Shown here in pieces: positions 27,141-35,879 of a DNA stretch of 64,000 bases. The notes beneath the pieces were generated by a model. That model was not told the DNA's origin and did not search any database. It saw only the letters and a list, made by a program, of their open reading frames with translations. This stretch comes from Terrilactibacillus laevilacticus (GTDB taxonomy: Bacteria; Bacillota; Bacilli; Bacillales; Sporolactobacillaceae), in assembly GCF_006517395.1 (NCBI RefSeq), contig NZ_VDCY01000008.1:62001-126000 (forward strand). Reading direction: 5' to 3'. The position numbers and the translations under genes are program-made. Numbering within the stretch: position 1 is the first letter of the stretch; each line of letters opens with the position of its first letter.

Positions 27141-28085
27141 ATGCAACAGAATGAGCAAAAAAATCAGAAGAAAATCACCGATGGAAATTATCCATTATAT
27201 CCAAATTACGGGGTAATAACTCGCTATGAGGAAATTCCGATAAATGTCCCTGAACAACGTCAACTTCGACAACCGGGCGTGGAAAAACAGATGGTTCCCC
27301 GGCCTATTATTGAAAATCCAGAGTACAGGGGAAGCGGCAAATTAACAGGGAAAGTCGCCCTCGTCACAGGTGGGGACAGCGGTATCGGAGCAGCTGTAGC
27401 GATTGCGTTTGCTAAAGAAGGCGCTAGTGTTGCTATCTCCTACTTGGATGAACATGAAGATGCAAACAGAACAAAAGCACGGATCGAACAACTCGGCCAG
27501 CGTTGCATTTTATTGCCAGGTGATGTCCGAGACAAAACTCAATGTATCTCCATTGTGGAACAAACGATCCAATCATTCGGACGATTGGATATCCTTGTTA
27601 ACCATGTGGGTATCCAGTTCCAGCAACCAAGTTTACTCGATATCACTGACGAACAATTCGAAGACACCTTTAAAGTTAATATCTATTCTCATTTTTACAC
27701 AACTAGAGCGGCGCTTCCCTATTTGAAACCAGGTAGCTCAATTATTAATACATCTTCGGTTGTGGCTTTTAAAGGTCCTGCACAATTGATTGATTATACA
27801 TCAACGAAGGCAGCGATTATTGGCTTTACTCGTGCTTTAAGCAATAATCTTATAGATAAGGGAATTCGGGTCAATGCTGTAGCACCAGGATCAACCTGGA
27901 CTCCGCTTCAGCCGTCAACATATTCTGCAGATCAGGTCGCTATATTAGGTTCCGGTAATCCGATGCAGAGAATGGCCCAACCATTTGAGCTTGCGCCAGC
28001 GTATGTCTATCTTGCCTCTGATGATTCCAGATTTGTTACTGGCCAAACCATTCATGTTAATGGTGGAGAGCTGACATCATCATAA
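27141..28085 (+). CDS. SDR family oxidoreductase (YdaD/YhdF-like stress dehydrogenase)
   Basis: 314 residues with a 45-residue N-terminal extension, cofactor loop [24 protein letters not shown] (an N-H-V-G variant of NNAG) and the catalytic YTSTK. The extended form belongs to the general-stress SDR group of Bacillus that includes YdaD, YhdF and YhxC. Start ATG 27141 has AAGGAGG. Substrate unknown. Confidence 0.88.
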   Translation: MQQNEQKNQKKITDGNYPLYPNYGVITRYEEIPINVPEQRQLRQPGVEKQMVPRPIIENPEYRGSGKLTGKVALVTGGDSGIGAAVAIAFAKEGASVAISYLDEHEDANRTKARIEQLGQRCILLPGDVRDKTQCISIVEQTIQSFGRLDILVNHVGIQFQQPSLLDITDEQFEDTFKVNIYSHFYTTRAALPYLKPGSSIINTSSVVAFKGPAQLIDYTSTKAAIIGFTRALSNNLIDKGIRVNAVAPGSTWTPLQPSTYSADQVAILGSGNPMQRMAQPFELAPAYVYLASDDSRFVTGQTIHVNGGELTSS

Positions 28086-28318
28086 GAAACTAGTCAAATC
28101 AGTAAGATTAGTTAATCTTGATGCTTGATTCCATTAAATAAGTTAATAATTGAGGGTACGACTTGTCAGTTCCTCGGTGTTAGGGATTAGGTGTTGCCTG
28201 TGGTAACCTCACTTTTAATCTAAAACTATGGGATTGGCAAGTTTTTAACATTTATAGCCCATTAAATCAAGGATTATTAACTTTTTGACATTACGGTATG
28301 TTATAAAGGAGGCGAATG

Positions 28319-29854
28319 ATGATTCTCTCTAAATTTATAGACGAATTACCCATCCCACCTATTTTAAAACCTCGATGGAAAAATCAGTTTTATACTTATT
28401 ACGAAGTAAATATGACTGAATTACGTCAATCACTTCATAGTCAGTTAAATGACACAACTGTTTGGGGGTACGAAGATGGATATCCAGGACCTACAATTGA
28501 AGTCGAAAGTGGAGAAAAAGTGTTTATTAAATGGATTAACAACCTTCCTGATAAGCATCTTTTTCCAATCGATTATACGGTTCATGGTGCCCATCGGGAC
28601 GTGCCTGATGTAAGAACAGTCGTGCACGTACACGGAGCTTGTGTTGAATGGGAAAGCGATGGCTACCCAGAGGCTTGGTTTACAAAGGGATTCAAACAAG
28701 TGGGGCCATATTTTAGAAAGCAAATCTATCGATATGATAATTGTAATCATGCCTGCACTTTATGGTATCATGACCACACGATTGGTATTACGAGGCTAAA
28801 TATTTATGCAGGTTTGGCGGGATTTTATCTTATCAGAGAAAATCGAGAACGTTCATTGAATTTACCGAGTGGGAAATATGAGATTCCTCTTATGATACAA
28901 GACAAGACATTTAATAAGGATGGTTCTCTTTACTACCCGAAGCAACCAGAAAAACCGATTCCTGAATTAGAAATGTCGATTACTCCTAAATTTATTGGGG
29001 ATACGATTCTAGTAAATGGTAAAGTATGGCCTTATTTAAAAGTGGAACCACGTAAATACCGCTTTAGGCTTTTAAACGCATCTAACACTCGTTTCTATAG
29101 GATTAAGCTTGATTCTGGACAACTTATGTATCAAATTGCGACTGATGGAGGGTTGCTGGAATATCCAGTTGGTCTCAAGGAAATCATGTTAGCCCCTGCA
29201 GAAAGAGCAGATGTGATCATTGATTTTACCAATTTAGAAGGGAAGAATATTATCATGACAAATGATGCCCCCGCTCCTTTTCCAGGGGGTGACAAACCGG
29301 ATCCAAATACGGTTGGTCAAGTGATGCAATTTAGAGTAACTCTTCCTTTATCAAGTGTTGACACTAGTACAATTCCGGCTCATATGATACCTGTTCCAAA
29401 AACAAAAGAACAGTCAGTTACGAGAGTAAGATGCCTAACATTAAATGATAATATGGATCAGTACGGTCGTGAATGGATGCTATTGGATAATAAACCATGG
29501 GATGCACCTATATCAGAAAATCCAAAATTAGGGGCAACCGAAATATGGTACCTCATCAACGTAACTGATGATTCACACCCAATTCATCTTCACTTAATTG
29601 ATTTTCAAATACTTGACCGAAGGAATTTCGATGTTGAAAAATTTAACAAGGAGAAGGTTATCGAATATACAGGTCCGGCAATGCCACCGGAACCACAAGA
29701 ACGAGGATGGAAAGATACCGTTCGAGCTAATCCGAAGCAAGTTACTCGAATAATCATGCAGTTCGGACCATTTACCGGGTTATATGTATGGCACTGTCAT
29801 ATCTTGGAGCACGAGGATTATGAGATGATGAGACCGTATATTGTTATCCGATAA
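28319..29854 (+). CDS. cotA: Spore coat multicopper oxidase (laccase), CotA-like
   Basis: 511 residues, colinear with Bacillus subtilis CotA (513). Three cupredoxin domains and all copper ligands are visible: HVHG near 103, WYHDH near 150, HPIHLH near 420 and HCHILEHEDYEMM near 495. It oxidises phenolics and makes the brown spore pigment in the outer coat. AAAGGAGG suits ATG 28319 better than 28316. No signal peptide, as expected for a mother-cell coat protein. Confidence 0.93.
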   Translation: MILSKFIDELPIPPILKPRWKNQFYTYYEVNMTELRQSLHSQLNDTTVWGYEDGYPGPTIEVESGEKVFIKWINNLPDKHLFPIDYTVHGAHRDVPDVRTVVHVHGACVEWESDGYPEAWFTKGFKQVGPYFRKQIYRYDNCNHACTLWYHDHTIGITRLNIYAGLAGFYLIRENRERSLNLPSGKYEIPLMIQDKTFNKDGSLYYPKQPEKPIPELEMSITPKFIGDTILVNGKVWPYLKVEPRKYRFRLLNASNTRFYRIKLDSGQLMYQIATDGGLLEYPVGLKEIMLAPAERADVIIDFTNLEGKNIIMTNDAPAPFPGGDKPDPNTVGQVMQFRVTLPLSSVDTSTIPAHMIPVPKTKEQSVTRVRCLTLNDNMDQYGREWMLLDNKPWDAPISENPKLGATEIWYLINVTDDSHPIHLHLIDFQILDRRNFDVEKFNKEKVIEYTGPAMPPEPQERGWKDTVRANPKQVTRIIMQFGPFTGLYVWHCHILEHEDYEMMRPYIVIR

Positions 29855-29977
29855 TAATCGGCGCCTGTCAAAATTAACTTGAAACACCGGGGCGGTTCTT
29901 AATGTTATCTTAATTATTTACAATTTAATTTACCGAGTTTACTTTCCAACTAGAACCTAAGAAGTTCAGACTATTAT

Positions 29978-30012
29978 GATTCGACAAGTGACAGGCACCA
30001 AACTTTCCCGAT
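29978..30012 (-). repeat. GTGACAGGCACC short repeat
   Basis: ATGATTCGACAAGTGACAGG then CACCAAACTTTCCCG. Near-identical copies occur at 30987 and 32536; hairpin-forming relatives (GGGTGGTGACAGGCACCACC) at 34639 and 26780. Here it directly follows an rlmCD-tail fragment. Confidence 0.65.
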
Positions 30013-30019
30013 GAAGTTG

Positions 30020-30140
30020 CACCACACACTCGAAATGGATTGAGAGGACAGAAAGAATGTCATTTGAGTTTTCTGTAGGTGGAAACATATCCATGACACA
30101 TTTTGCACTATCAGTAGACGGGAACATATCGACCTTCGAC
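30020..30140 (-). pseudogene. rlmCD 3'-end fragment with duplicated VDMFP motif
   Basis: Minus-strand reading gives KVDMFPSTDSAK, MDMFPPTENSNDI and HFECVVQLHRE. VDMFPxT...HVExVxxL is the C-terminal signature of RlmCD/RlmD-type 23S rRNA (uracil-5-)-methyltransferases, around the catalytic cysteine's downstream region. Here it has an internal duplication and no upstream gene. The frame runs on into the GTGACAGGCACC repeat. Confidence 0.55.
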
Positions 30141-30159
30141 TATCACACCATTAAATATT

Positions 30160-30909
30160 TTAGTTAATAATTTCACCCTTGTTTTTAGCTAAATTTTCGC
30201 GCCATTTATGTCGTTCCGTAGTTGTCAGTTTCACCCACTCTGTTTCTTCACCAATAATTCTTAAAGGCTCTTTTGAGCGATAAGAACGTGTTAAGTTACC
30301 AGGAAATTTTTTGTCAGTAACATTTGGGTCGTTTTCAAATTCACCTGTTGGTTCTATTATATAAACGCGTTCTCTTCCTTCTCCTTTTGCTAATGCTGCT
30401 GCAAGTCCTGCACCATTGGCATTAGCAGTGAAATAAATATGGTTCATTTTAAGATCAGGTTTGTAATTTGAATTTCCACCCGCTATTAATAAATCGCCAA
30501 CCTGCAAATCTGCCTTTGTCCCATGATAAAATGGTCCTTCATCAGAAGGCGCACCCTTATATGAATTTGACAATTCATAATTTCTTCTTGCATTAGTAGA
30601 ATCACACAACTCCTCATAACATTTGGCAATGTTTAAATATAACGTTGAGTATGCACTCTTAACATTATCATCATTTATATTTAGTGCACACTGTAAAGAT
30701 GTTTCCATCCATTTTAATTTGTCTGTAATACTCTTTTGTTGACGAGCTAAATGGTAAGCTGCAATAAATCTTTCATAGTCGTCTGTTGCTTCGTGCCATG
30801 CTTTAAGAAACATCGTTATTGATCCCTCAGTGTTTCCGTTTTCTTCCATTCCCATCCCACTCATACATAGTTTAATAACGACATTATTGGGATCAAATTT
30901 TATATTCAT
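30160..30909 (-). CDS. arr: NAD(+)--rifampin ADP-ribosyltransferase with N-terminal helical domain
   Basis: 249 residues. Residues 125-245 match Arr: GPFYHGTKADLQVGDLL, HIYFTANANGAGLAAALAKGEGRERVYIIEPTG, KKFPGNLTRSYRSKEPLRI. Arr modifies rifamycins with ADP-ribose. The first 120 residues are helical and TPR-like (FLKAWHEATDDYERFIAAYH, LYLNIAKCYEELCDSTNARR), unlike the compact integron Arr of about 140-150 residues. Flanked by the short repeat on one side and an rlmCD tail on the other, cassette-like. Confidence 0.88.
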   Translation of the reverse strand: MNIKFDPNNVVIKLCMSGMGMEENGNTEGSITMFLKAWHEATDDYERFIAAYHLARQQKSITDKLKWMETSLQCALNINDDNVKSAYSTLYLNIAKCYEELCDSTNARRNYELSNSYKGAPSDEGPFYHGTKADLQVGDLLIAGGNSNYKPDLKMNHIYFTANANGAGLAAALAKGEGRERVYIIEPTGEFENDPNVTDKKFPGNLTRSYRSKEPLRIIGEETEWVKLTTTERHKWRENLAKNKGEIIN

Positions 30910-30986
30910 CTAATCTTACCTCCAATATAGGTGCCTAGTGTGGTAAATAGATCAAAATTAAAAGAAAGACCACCGTTTTCATAGTA

Positions 30987-31017
30987 AAATGATTCGACAA
31001 GTGACACGCACCAAACT
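30987..31017 (-). repeat. GTGACAGGCACC short repeat
   Basis: ATGATTCGACAAGTGACACG then CACCAAACTTA; one mismatch to the 29978 copy in the core. Lies between the DUF4256 gene and arr. Confidence 0.65.
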
Positions 31018-31053
31018 TAGCGTCCTTTCACCTGGCTGCGTTTCAACCGAAAT

Positions 31054-31620
31054 TCAGACCCTTAACGAGCCCCTGAAACCCCTGGCAGCATAGTAGCTCT
31101 CTGCTCCATTGTGGTACACAAAGACAGTGTCGTAGCGACGATCACAAAAGATGGCCCCACCGAGTTTTCTAATATTAGAAGGTGTTTTCACCCAGCTCGA
31201 TGTTTTAGTATCGAAATTTCCAAGTTTCTGCATCTCCCGGTATTGTTCTTCCGTTAATATCTCAATACCCATGTCAGCAGCCATATCCAAAGCGTTGTTT
31301 TCTGGTTTGTGTGCTTTCCTTGATTCCAGTGCCTCACGGTCGTAACAAAAACTTCTGCGACCTTTAGGGCTTTCCGCTGAACAATCATAAAAAATGTATT
31401 CGTCCGTCTGTATATCGTGACCAACAACATCCGGTTCACCGCCAGTTATTTCCATTTTATTCAGGGACCATAGTTTTTCAGTATTAGTTTCTAGCTTTGC
31501 TTGTACATTAATCCATTCAAGTCCTTTATGACGATTCATGTTTTTCTCAAAACGGGCTTTCAATACACCGAGTATTTCTTCACGTTGTTCTGATGACAAC
31601 TTCCTTTTTTCATTATTCAT
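31054..31620 (-). CDS. DUF4256 family protein
   Basis: 188 residues matching DUF4256: RHKGLEWINVQAKLE, LWSLNKMEITGGEPDVVGHD, IFYDCSAESPKGRRSFCYDREA, GGAIFCDRRYDTVFVYHNGAESYYAARGFRG. The family is widespread in bacteria but uncharacterised. Positioned between an rlmCD tail and the short repeat. Confidence 0.88.
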   Translation of the reverse strand: MNNEKRKLSSEQREEILGVLKARFEKNMNRHKGLEWINVQAKLETNTEKLWSLNKMEITGGEPDVVGHDIQTDEYIFYDCSAESPKGRRSFCYDREALESRKAHKPENNALDMAADMGIEILTEEQYREMQKLGNFDTKTSSWVKTPSNIRKLGGAIFCDRRYDTVFVYHNGAESYYAARGFRGSLRV

Positions 31621-31641
31621 TCCAGAACTCCTCGTTTCCTA

Positions 31642-31795
31642 TTGTTTAGTTACAAATTCCTTTGTAGCAGTGCTACCGTCTCCACGTGACTCGAGAGGAC
31701 AGAATGAATGTCATTTGAGTATGTCCGTTCTTGGAAACATATCCACTGCGTTTTTGGGACTATCGGTAGACGGGAACATATCAACTGCATTCATA
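31642..31795 (-). pseudogene. rlmCD 3'-end fragment with duplicated VDMFP motif
   Basis: Minus strand reads NAVDMFPSTDSPK, AVDMFPRTD and, after a frame change, NDIHSVLSSHVETVALLQRNL followed by a stop. Same organisation as the copy at 30020 (VDMFP twice, NDI.SVLS, H.E). No upstream methyltransferase body. Confidence 0.55.
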
Positions 31796-31899
31796 TAAAA
31801 GAAAGATGCGTCTTAACTTCAAATACAGATTGTGCTCATTATCTCATCGACAAATTGCAATTTGACTGCTCCATAATATGCTTATACTGCTACTATTCG

Positions 31900-32292
31900 T
31901 CAATGACTCGCTAAACGTTTTTCAAAATCTTCCTTAAACAATAGAATGGCATCAATATTTAAAGCAAAATCGTGGTCACTGATATTAAAATTGGATATAA
32001 ACTCGCCAGATCTCTCACGAACCATAATTGTCGAACGGCTATTGTCGCCAATATCATCCTGAGTTACAGCACTTCCGTAGAAATACCAGTTAGTTTCGGT
32101 AGGGGCATGAGCAGCGTACTTGGATAAGTCGTTTTTTATTATTTTGCATAGATTATTCATTAAACTTTCATTAAGCCCAATGACTTTTCCGTACTCACCG
32201 TCAACATAGATATCAGCATCTCCATACCAAATATTCCTGCTCGCTTGCTTTCCGTCATTTGAAGCGTATGTTTCATCAAAAAGAATCTTCAT
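31900..32292 (-). CDS. Uncharacterised protein (130 aa)
   Basis: The longer frame starts at 32346, but AAGGAGGATAAGGAAA precedes ATG 32292 (MKILFDETYASNDGKQASRN). Cytosolic-looking alpha/beta composition with AAHAPTETNWYFYGSAVTQDD and STIMVRERSGEFISNF. No family recognised. Its 3' side meets an rlmCD tail. Confidence 0.6.
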   Translation of the reverse strand: MKILFDETYASNDGKQASRNIWYGDADIYVDGEYGKVIGLNESLMNNLCKIIKNDLSKYAAHAPTETNWYFYGSAVTQDDIGDNSRSTIMVRERSGEFISNFNISDHDFALNIDAILLFKEDFEKRLASH

Positions 32293-32476
32293 TTTCCTTA
32301 TCCTCCTTATAATATGAATAATTTGCAGTTCAAAATTGGCGTTCAAATTCTAATTTATTTTATCTGAATTATATAAAATCTCTTTACTGAACATAATTCT
32401 ATACCTATGCATATGGATCTGAAAGAAGTTTCTTTGTTCCTTTTTTATTTTCCTCATCAATTATTAAATCACAAGT

Positions 32477-33053
32477 TTATTTGTCTATGTCACAAAAATC
32501 CATATCTGGTTTAAATCCTTTATCTGGTTTCAACCAATGATTCGACAAGTGACATGCACCAAATTTTCCCGGAGTCTTTTTCCGCCCATGAAGCATTTCA
32601 TCATATTCTTCATGGTTTGGATCATTAATAATATTTAAAAACTCTTCATAACCGCCTACACCGCCAACATCTTTGGGCGGTCTCTGGCGTTCACCGTCAA
32701 TACATTTTGGATGTTTCAGGTCTTCATCCGGAAATCCCAACTTCCTCAACAACAATTTCATGCATCCAAGAATCCCCAAAATCATACTCATATAAAAACT
32801 GCTTGTACTCTTTAAAGACAGGATCAATCTTTACCTTCTTAGGATTCTTTTCAATATTATGAAACGGTGTATCTGGATCGGAATTGACAACAAAGAAATC
32901 ATTAAAATCAAACAAATATAGATGGTAATCTTGCCAATCAAAAGCAGCTTGAATAAGTTTATGAAATTTATGAAAGGTTATACCACTTGGAATAAGCAAT
33001 CTTCTCCAAATGGGTGGTTCAATATTTAGGTGCAATAATTCCATACTTGTCAT
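32477..33053 (-). pseudogene. Plasmid pRiA4b ORF-3-like protein, frameshifted and repeat-interrupted
   Basis: The first part (IEPPIWRRLLIPSGITFHKFHKLIQAAFDWQDYHLYLFDF ... YDFGDSWMHEIVVEE) is typical of PF07929. The frame then shifts near 32745-32765 and continues LGFPDEDLKHPKCIDGERQRPPKDVGGVGGYEEFL. After DEMLHG the family C-terminus is replaced by sequence translated from the GTGACAGGCACC repeat at 32536. Both lesions argue for inactivation. The family has no firm function. Confidence 0.75.
32536..32572 (-). repeat. GTGACAGGCACC short repeat inside a gene
   Basis: ATGATTCGACAAGTGACATG then CACCAAATTTTCCCGG, matching the 29978 copy at nearly every base, lies within the pRiA4b ORF-3-like reading frame and replaces its usual C-terminal codons. 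Confidence 0.65.
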
Positions 33054-33177
33054 CGATGTCTTCTATCGAATGAACCTTTAATCGATCTCCTTGTTTAACG
33101 ATTAAATTTGAATCCTGCACTTCAACTATTTCATCTTTAAAAGGAAATTTAACCACTTGTTTAATATGGTTCTTCAT
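33019..33177 (-). CDS. Small open frame (52 aa), uncertain
   Basis: ATG 33177 begins MKNHIKQVVKFPFKDEIVEV, continuing DSNLIVKQGDRLKVHSIEDI; it overlaps the start of the pRiA4b-like gene. Upstream, ATG 33254 after GGAGG opens 26 codons (MIDRDQDRRILQVIQDLKG) that end in an ATGA overlap with this frame. The pair could be a small bicistron or a broken gene. No family recognised. Confidence 0.3.
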   Translation of the reverse strand: MKNHIKQVVKFPFKDEIVEVQDSNLIVKQGDRLKVHSIEDIDDKYGIIAPKY

Positions 33178-33301
33178 GCCTCTAATATTTCATATTCACC
33201 TTTTAAATCTTGAATTACCTGTAATATTCTTCTGTCTTGATCCCTATCGATCATTTAGCATTCCTCCAATATTCTTTACGCCCAATCTTGAAGGCTGCTT
33301 G

Positions 33302-33575
33302 TCACTTACCACAGCATTTTTTATACTTCTTACCACTTCCACAAATGCATGGGTCATTTCTGCCGATTTGTTCTTCATTTACTATCGTTTTTGTATTTTC
33401 AACTTTTAAACCTAGCAATCTTTGAATATCCGAAATATCTTCTGGTTTGTCAGGTTCAATACCAATAATGACCTTCCACCCCCTACTTTCACAAACATTA
33501 TATAATTCATTAGCTTTTTCTTCATTTGCAACACGCACGATTGCTGGTCTATCATTTGTCCCCAATTTTAGCCAT
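33302..33575 (-). CDS. SEC-C protein of the PBPRA1643 type, 5' frameshift
   Basis: [22 protein letters not shown] ... [23 protein letters not shown] ... [20 protein letters not shown] matches the PBPRA1643 SEC-C family (about 95-115 residues). Family members start M(A/S)KLGT; here ATG 33575 reads ATGGCTAAAATTGGGG, one A too many, so the true start is out of frame. Translation might begin at TTG 33565, but no good ribosome site is seen there. Zinc-binding SEC-C tail intact. Confidence 0.7.
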
Positions 33576-33591
33576 AGTTATCCCTGCCATT

Positions 33592-33996
33592 TTATTTTTT
33601 TATTCTTTTTTGTATATTATTATTCGAAGGATTTAACTCCAAGTTTTCTAGGTCAATTGTAAAGTTATATGATTTTAAAATATCTAACCCTAGTAATCCA
33701 TTGTGATTATTAGGCAACATTCCTATATCTATTTCAAAATTCTTAATAGAAAATGTATCAATTTTAACATTGTCCATAACTTTTGTATAAAACGGAACAG
33801 TTCCACCTATCCCATAAGCTTCATAAATCACGTCCCCATTTTCATATCTAACTCCAATTTTCTCCAAAATATCCGGGTTAATTACTGTATGAGAAGATCC
33901 TGTATCGACGATTACATCATTAATTTCTAATGCCATTCCACGAAATTCCACATAAAGAGTTGTTGTAATAAGTTGCCCATCATATGAAAGCTTCAT
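33592..33996 (-). CDS. Retropepsin-like aspartic protease
   Basis: 134 residues, a single retroviral-type pepsin lobe: VIVDTGSSHTVIN contains the catalytic DTG, FYTKVMDNVKID and GLLGLDILKSYNFTIDL match the beta-hairpin and the GxDxL end. A homodimer would be needed for activity. ATG overlaps the stop of the upstream gene (TAATG), so the two form a translation-coupled pair. Confidence 0.82.
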   Translation of the reverse strand: MKLSYDGQLITTTLYVEFRGMALEINDVIVDTGSSHTVINPDILEKIGVRYENGDVIYEAYGIGGTVPFYTKVMDNVKIDTFSIKNFEIDIGMLPNNHNGLLGLDILKSYNFTIDLENLELNPSNNNIQKRIKK

Positions 33997-34241
33997 TAGA
34001 TTCTTCTCACTTTCATTAAAGGATCTCTGCGAATGTAAATTACAAATTCTTCATTAGATGTGTGATAAACAATAGTTCCTTCTTTAGCACGGAAGAATTC
34101 TTTGTTTGCATCTTTTTCGGAAATGGTTCTTATTGGGGCTACTTCATCAACAATTTTCTTGTCACCTTCTTCATGATAATCAAGAATTGAAACCAAAAGA
34201 AACTGATTTGGGAATAGCTCCCTCGCTTCTTGCCATTTCAT
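33996..34241 (-). CDS. Uncharacterised partner of the retropepsin-like protein
   Basis: 81 residues from ATG 34241 (MKWQEARELFPNQFLLVSIL ... GTIVYHTSNEEFVIYIRRDP), preceded by GAGGAGGGCAGGA. Coupled to the downstream retropepsin by a one-base overlap; this pairing recurs in bacteria and suggests partner or substrate. No function known. Confidence 0.7.
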   Translation of the reverse strand: MKWQEARELFPNQFLLVSILDYHEEGDKKIVDEVAPIRTISEKDANKEFFRAKEGTIVYHTSNEEFVIYIRRDPLMKVRRI

Positions 34242-34459
34242 TTTATCCTGCCCTCCTCTTACCAATACCTTTACTTTTATTATAATTCATTCAAAAAGAA
34301 ATATCATACAATAGAGTAGATGTTCAGGTGCTTATCACACTTAAGAACAAAACAGGCTCCGAAATAATTGTGCCGTTACAATAACAAATTTCCAATCCCT
34401 ATTAAATTAAGTGCTTCTTAAAGACTTTAACCCAGTCTTAAGACTGGGCAAGTTTTCTA

Positions 34460-34640
34460 CTATTTTAAATTGAGTTGCACAGCCAACTCCACGTGCATCG
34501 TCTGCGGAAACATGTCCACTGGCTGTACCTCAACCGTCTTAAACCCACCCGCTTCTAATACTCTCAAATCTCTTGCCAATGTGGCTGGGTTACAAGATAC
34601 ATACACGATTCGTTTTGGTTTCATGTCGATCATAATTCCG
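34460..34640 (-). pseudogene. rlmCD 3'-terminal 59 codons
   Basis: Reads [20 protein letters not shown] then [20 protein letters not shown] then [14 protein letters not shown] and a stop: the last part of a TrmA/RlmCD methyltransferase, including the C in SCNP that is the catalytic nucleophile. Homology begins abruptly at the GTGACAGGCACC palindrome (34639-34661). No methyltransferase body precedes it. Confidence 0.8.
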
Positions 34641-34662
34641 GGTGGTGACAGGCACCACCCTC
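34637..34662. repeat. GTGACAGGCACC palindromic repeat
   Basis: CGGGTGGTGACAGGCACCAC then CCTCC: GGGTGGTG and CACCACCC pair around ACAGG. It marks the exact point where rlmCD homology starts. Confidence 0.6.
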
Positions 34663-34794
34663 CGCATTGAAGCACGGGATTGTTATTTTCAATCAGTTTG
34701 ATGAAATGTCCTAATTTTTCTTGGACAATTTACTTAATTGTTCTGATACATCAGTTTCGGAAAAAACGGTACGTAAATACCAATTTTGATATAA

Positions 34795-34825
34795 ATGAAG
34801 GCACCCAATTTGGTGCCTTCATTAT
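34795..34825 (-). terminator. Terminator of the alpha/beta hydrolase gene
   Basis: AATGAAGGCACC / GGTGCCTTCATT stem with a short loop, 16 bases after the hydrolase stop codon. Confidence 0.75.
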
Positions 34826-34840
34826 TTATATTAAAATTTA

Positions 34841-35692
34841 TTATATATCTGATTCAGTAGTATTCAAAAATTGAATCAGTTCCGCATTGAACTCCTCGGC
34901 GTGTGTCACATTAAACCCATGAGGACCACCTTTAATTACTACAAGCTGACTGTTCGGAATGCGTTCATGCGCTTTTTGCCCGCTGACTTCCAATGGAACG
35001 ATAGCATCTGAATCACCGTGAATAACTAGTGTTGGTACGTTGAACTTATCTAAATCACCACGGAAGTCTGTTTTACTAAACGCTGCGATACAGTCAAGTG
35101 TGCCCTTTGGTGAAGCAAATGCTGCAATGTCACGATTGTATAATCGGAATTCTTCGCTCACTAAATCTGTTCTGTCCCCAGATGCAAAGAAGTTCGTCGT
35201 AAAGTTATCGAGGAATGCAATTCGATCTGCCTTTACTCCATCTTGTAAGCCGTTGATTATTGAATCGTCAAATCCGCCGTCCGGATTATCCTCAGTTTTG
35301 TAAAGGTACGGAGGTACTGCCCCTGCTAGTACAGCTCTTGATACACGCTCTGTTCCGTATGTACCGATGTAACGAGCAACCTCGCCTCCACCCATCGAGA
35401 AGCCAACCAATGTTACGTCACGAAGATCAAGATGCTCCAGTATTTTGTGTAGGTCTGCCGCTAACGTATCATATTCATACCCATTCCATGGCTGTGAAGA
35501 TTGACCGAATCCACGACGATCATACGTAATTACTCTGTAACCAGCCTCCACTAATGTTGGTACTTGTTTTTCCCAAGATCTCCCACTAAGTGGCCAACCA
35601 TGGATTAATACTACTGGTTTTCCAGATCCTACATCCTCAATGTGAAGCTCAATCGGTGCACCATTTTCTAATCCTACTGTAAGTTTACTCAT
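34841..35692 (-). CDS. Alpha/beta hydrolase (non-haem chloroperoxidase-like esterase)
   Basis: 283 residues with PVVLIHGWPLSGRSWE (oxyanion region), nucleophile elbow GFSMGGGEVARY, acid near VIHGDSDAIVP and His in KGGPHGFNVTHAEEF. Such enzymes are usually esterases with perhydrolase side activity. The open frame extends to 35776, but GGAGGAATTTATA sets ATG 35692. Divergent from an OhrR-type regulator that probably controls it. Confidence 0.87.
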   Translation of the reverse strand: MSKLTVGLENGAPIELHIEDVGSGKPVVLIHGWPLSGRSWEKQVPTLVEAGYRVITYDRRGFGQSSQPWNGYEYDTLAADLHKILEHLDLRDVTLVGFSMGGGEVARYIGTYGTERVSRAVLAGAVPPYLYKTEDNPDGGFDDSIINGLQDGVKADRIAFLDNFTTNFFASGDRTDLVSEEFRLYNRDIAAFASPKGTLDCIAAFSKTDFRGDLDKFNVPTLVIHGDSDAIVPLEVSGQKAHERIPNSQLVVIKGGPHGFNVTHAEEFNAELIQFLNTTESDI

Positions 35693-35722
35693 TATAAATT
35701 CCTCCATTATTTTTATTTTAAA

Positions 35723-35752
35723 TTTTGCAAAATTGTATTGTGCAAAACTTAA
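35723..35752. promoter_or_regulatory. Candidate operator for the OhrR-type regulator
   Basis: TTTTGCAAAATTGTATTG then TGCAAAAC contains arms TTTTGCA / TGCAAAA; another half-site TTTCGCAAAAT lies at 35803-35816. Located in the divergent promoter region. Confidence 0.45.
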
Positions 35753-35879
35753 TTTGTAAGTACATCTTACCTTCATTTCAAAATGTTGTCAACAATTAAG
35801 TTTCGCAAAATACTTTTTATCGTATAGAAGGTATGTTAAATTATTAATGAGAGAAATATTAATTATTAGAGGTGTAACC

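Noticed and set aside
28445-28750. 101-codon minus-strand frame inside cotA
   Set aside because: Antisense shadow of a clearly coding region with all copper ligands in the other strand.
32477-32827. Independent 116-residue protein
   Set aside because: It is the frameshifted second half of the pRiA4b ORF-3-like gene, with its N-terminus read from the wrong frame.
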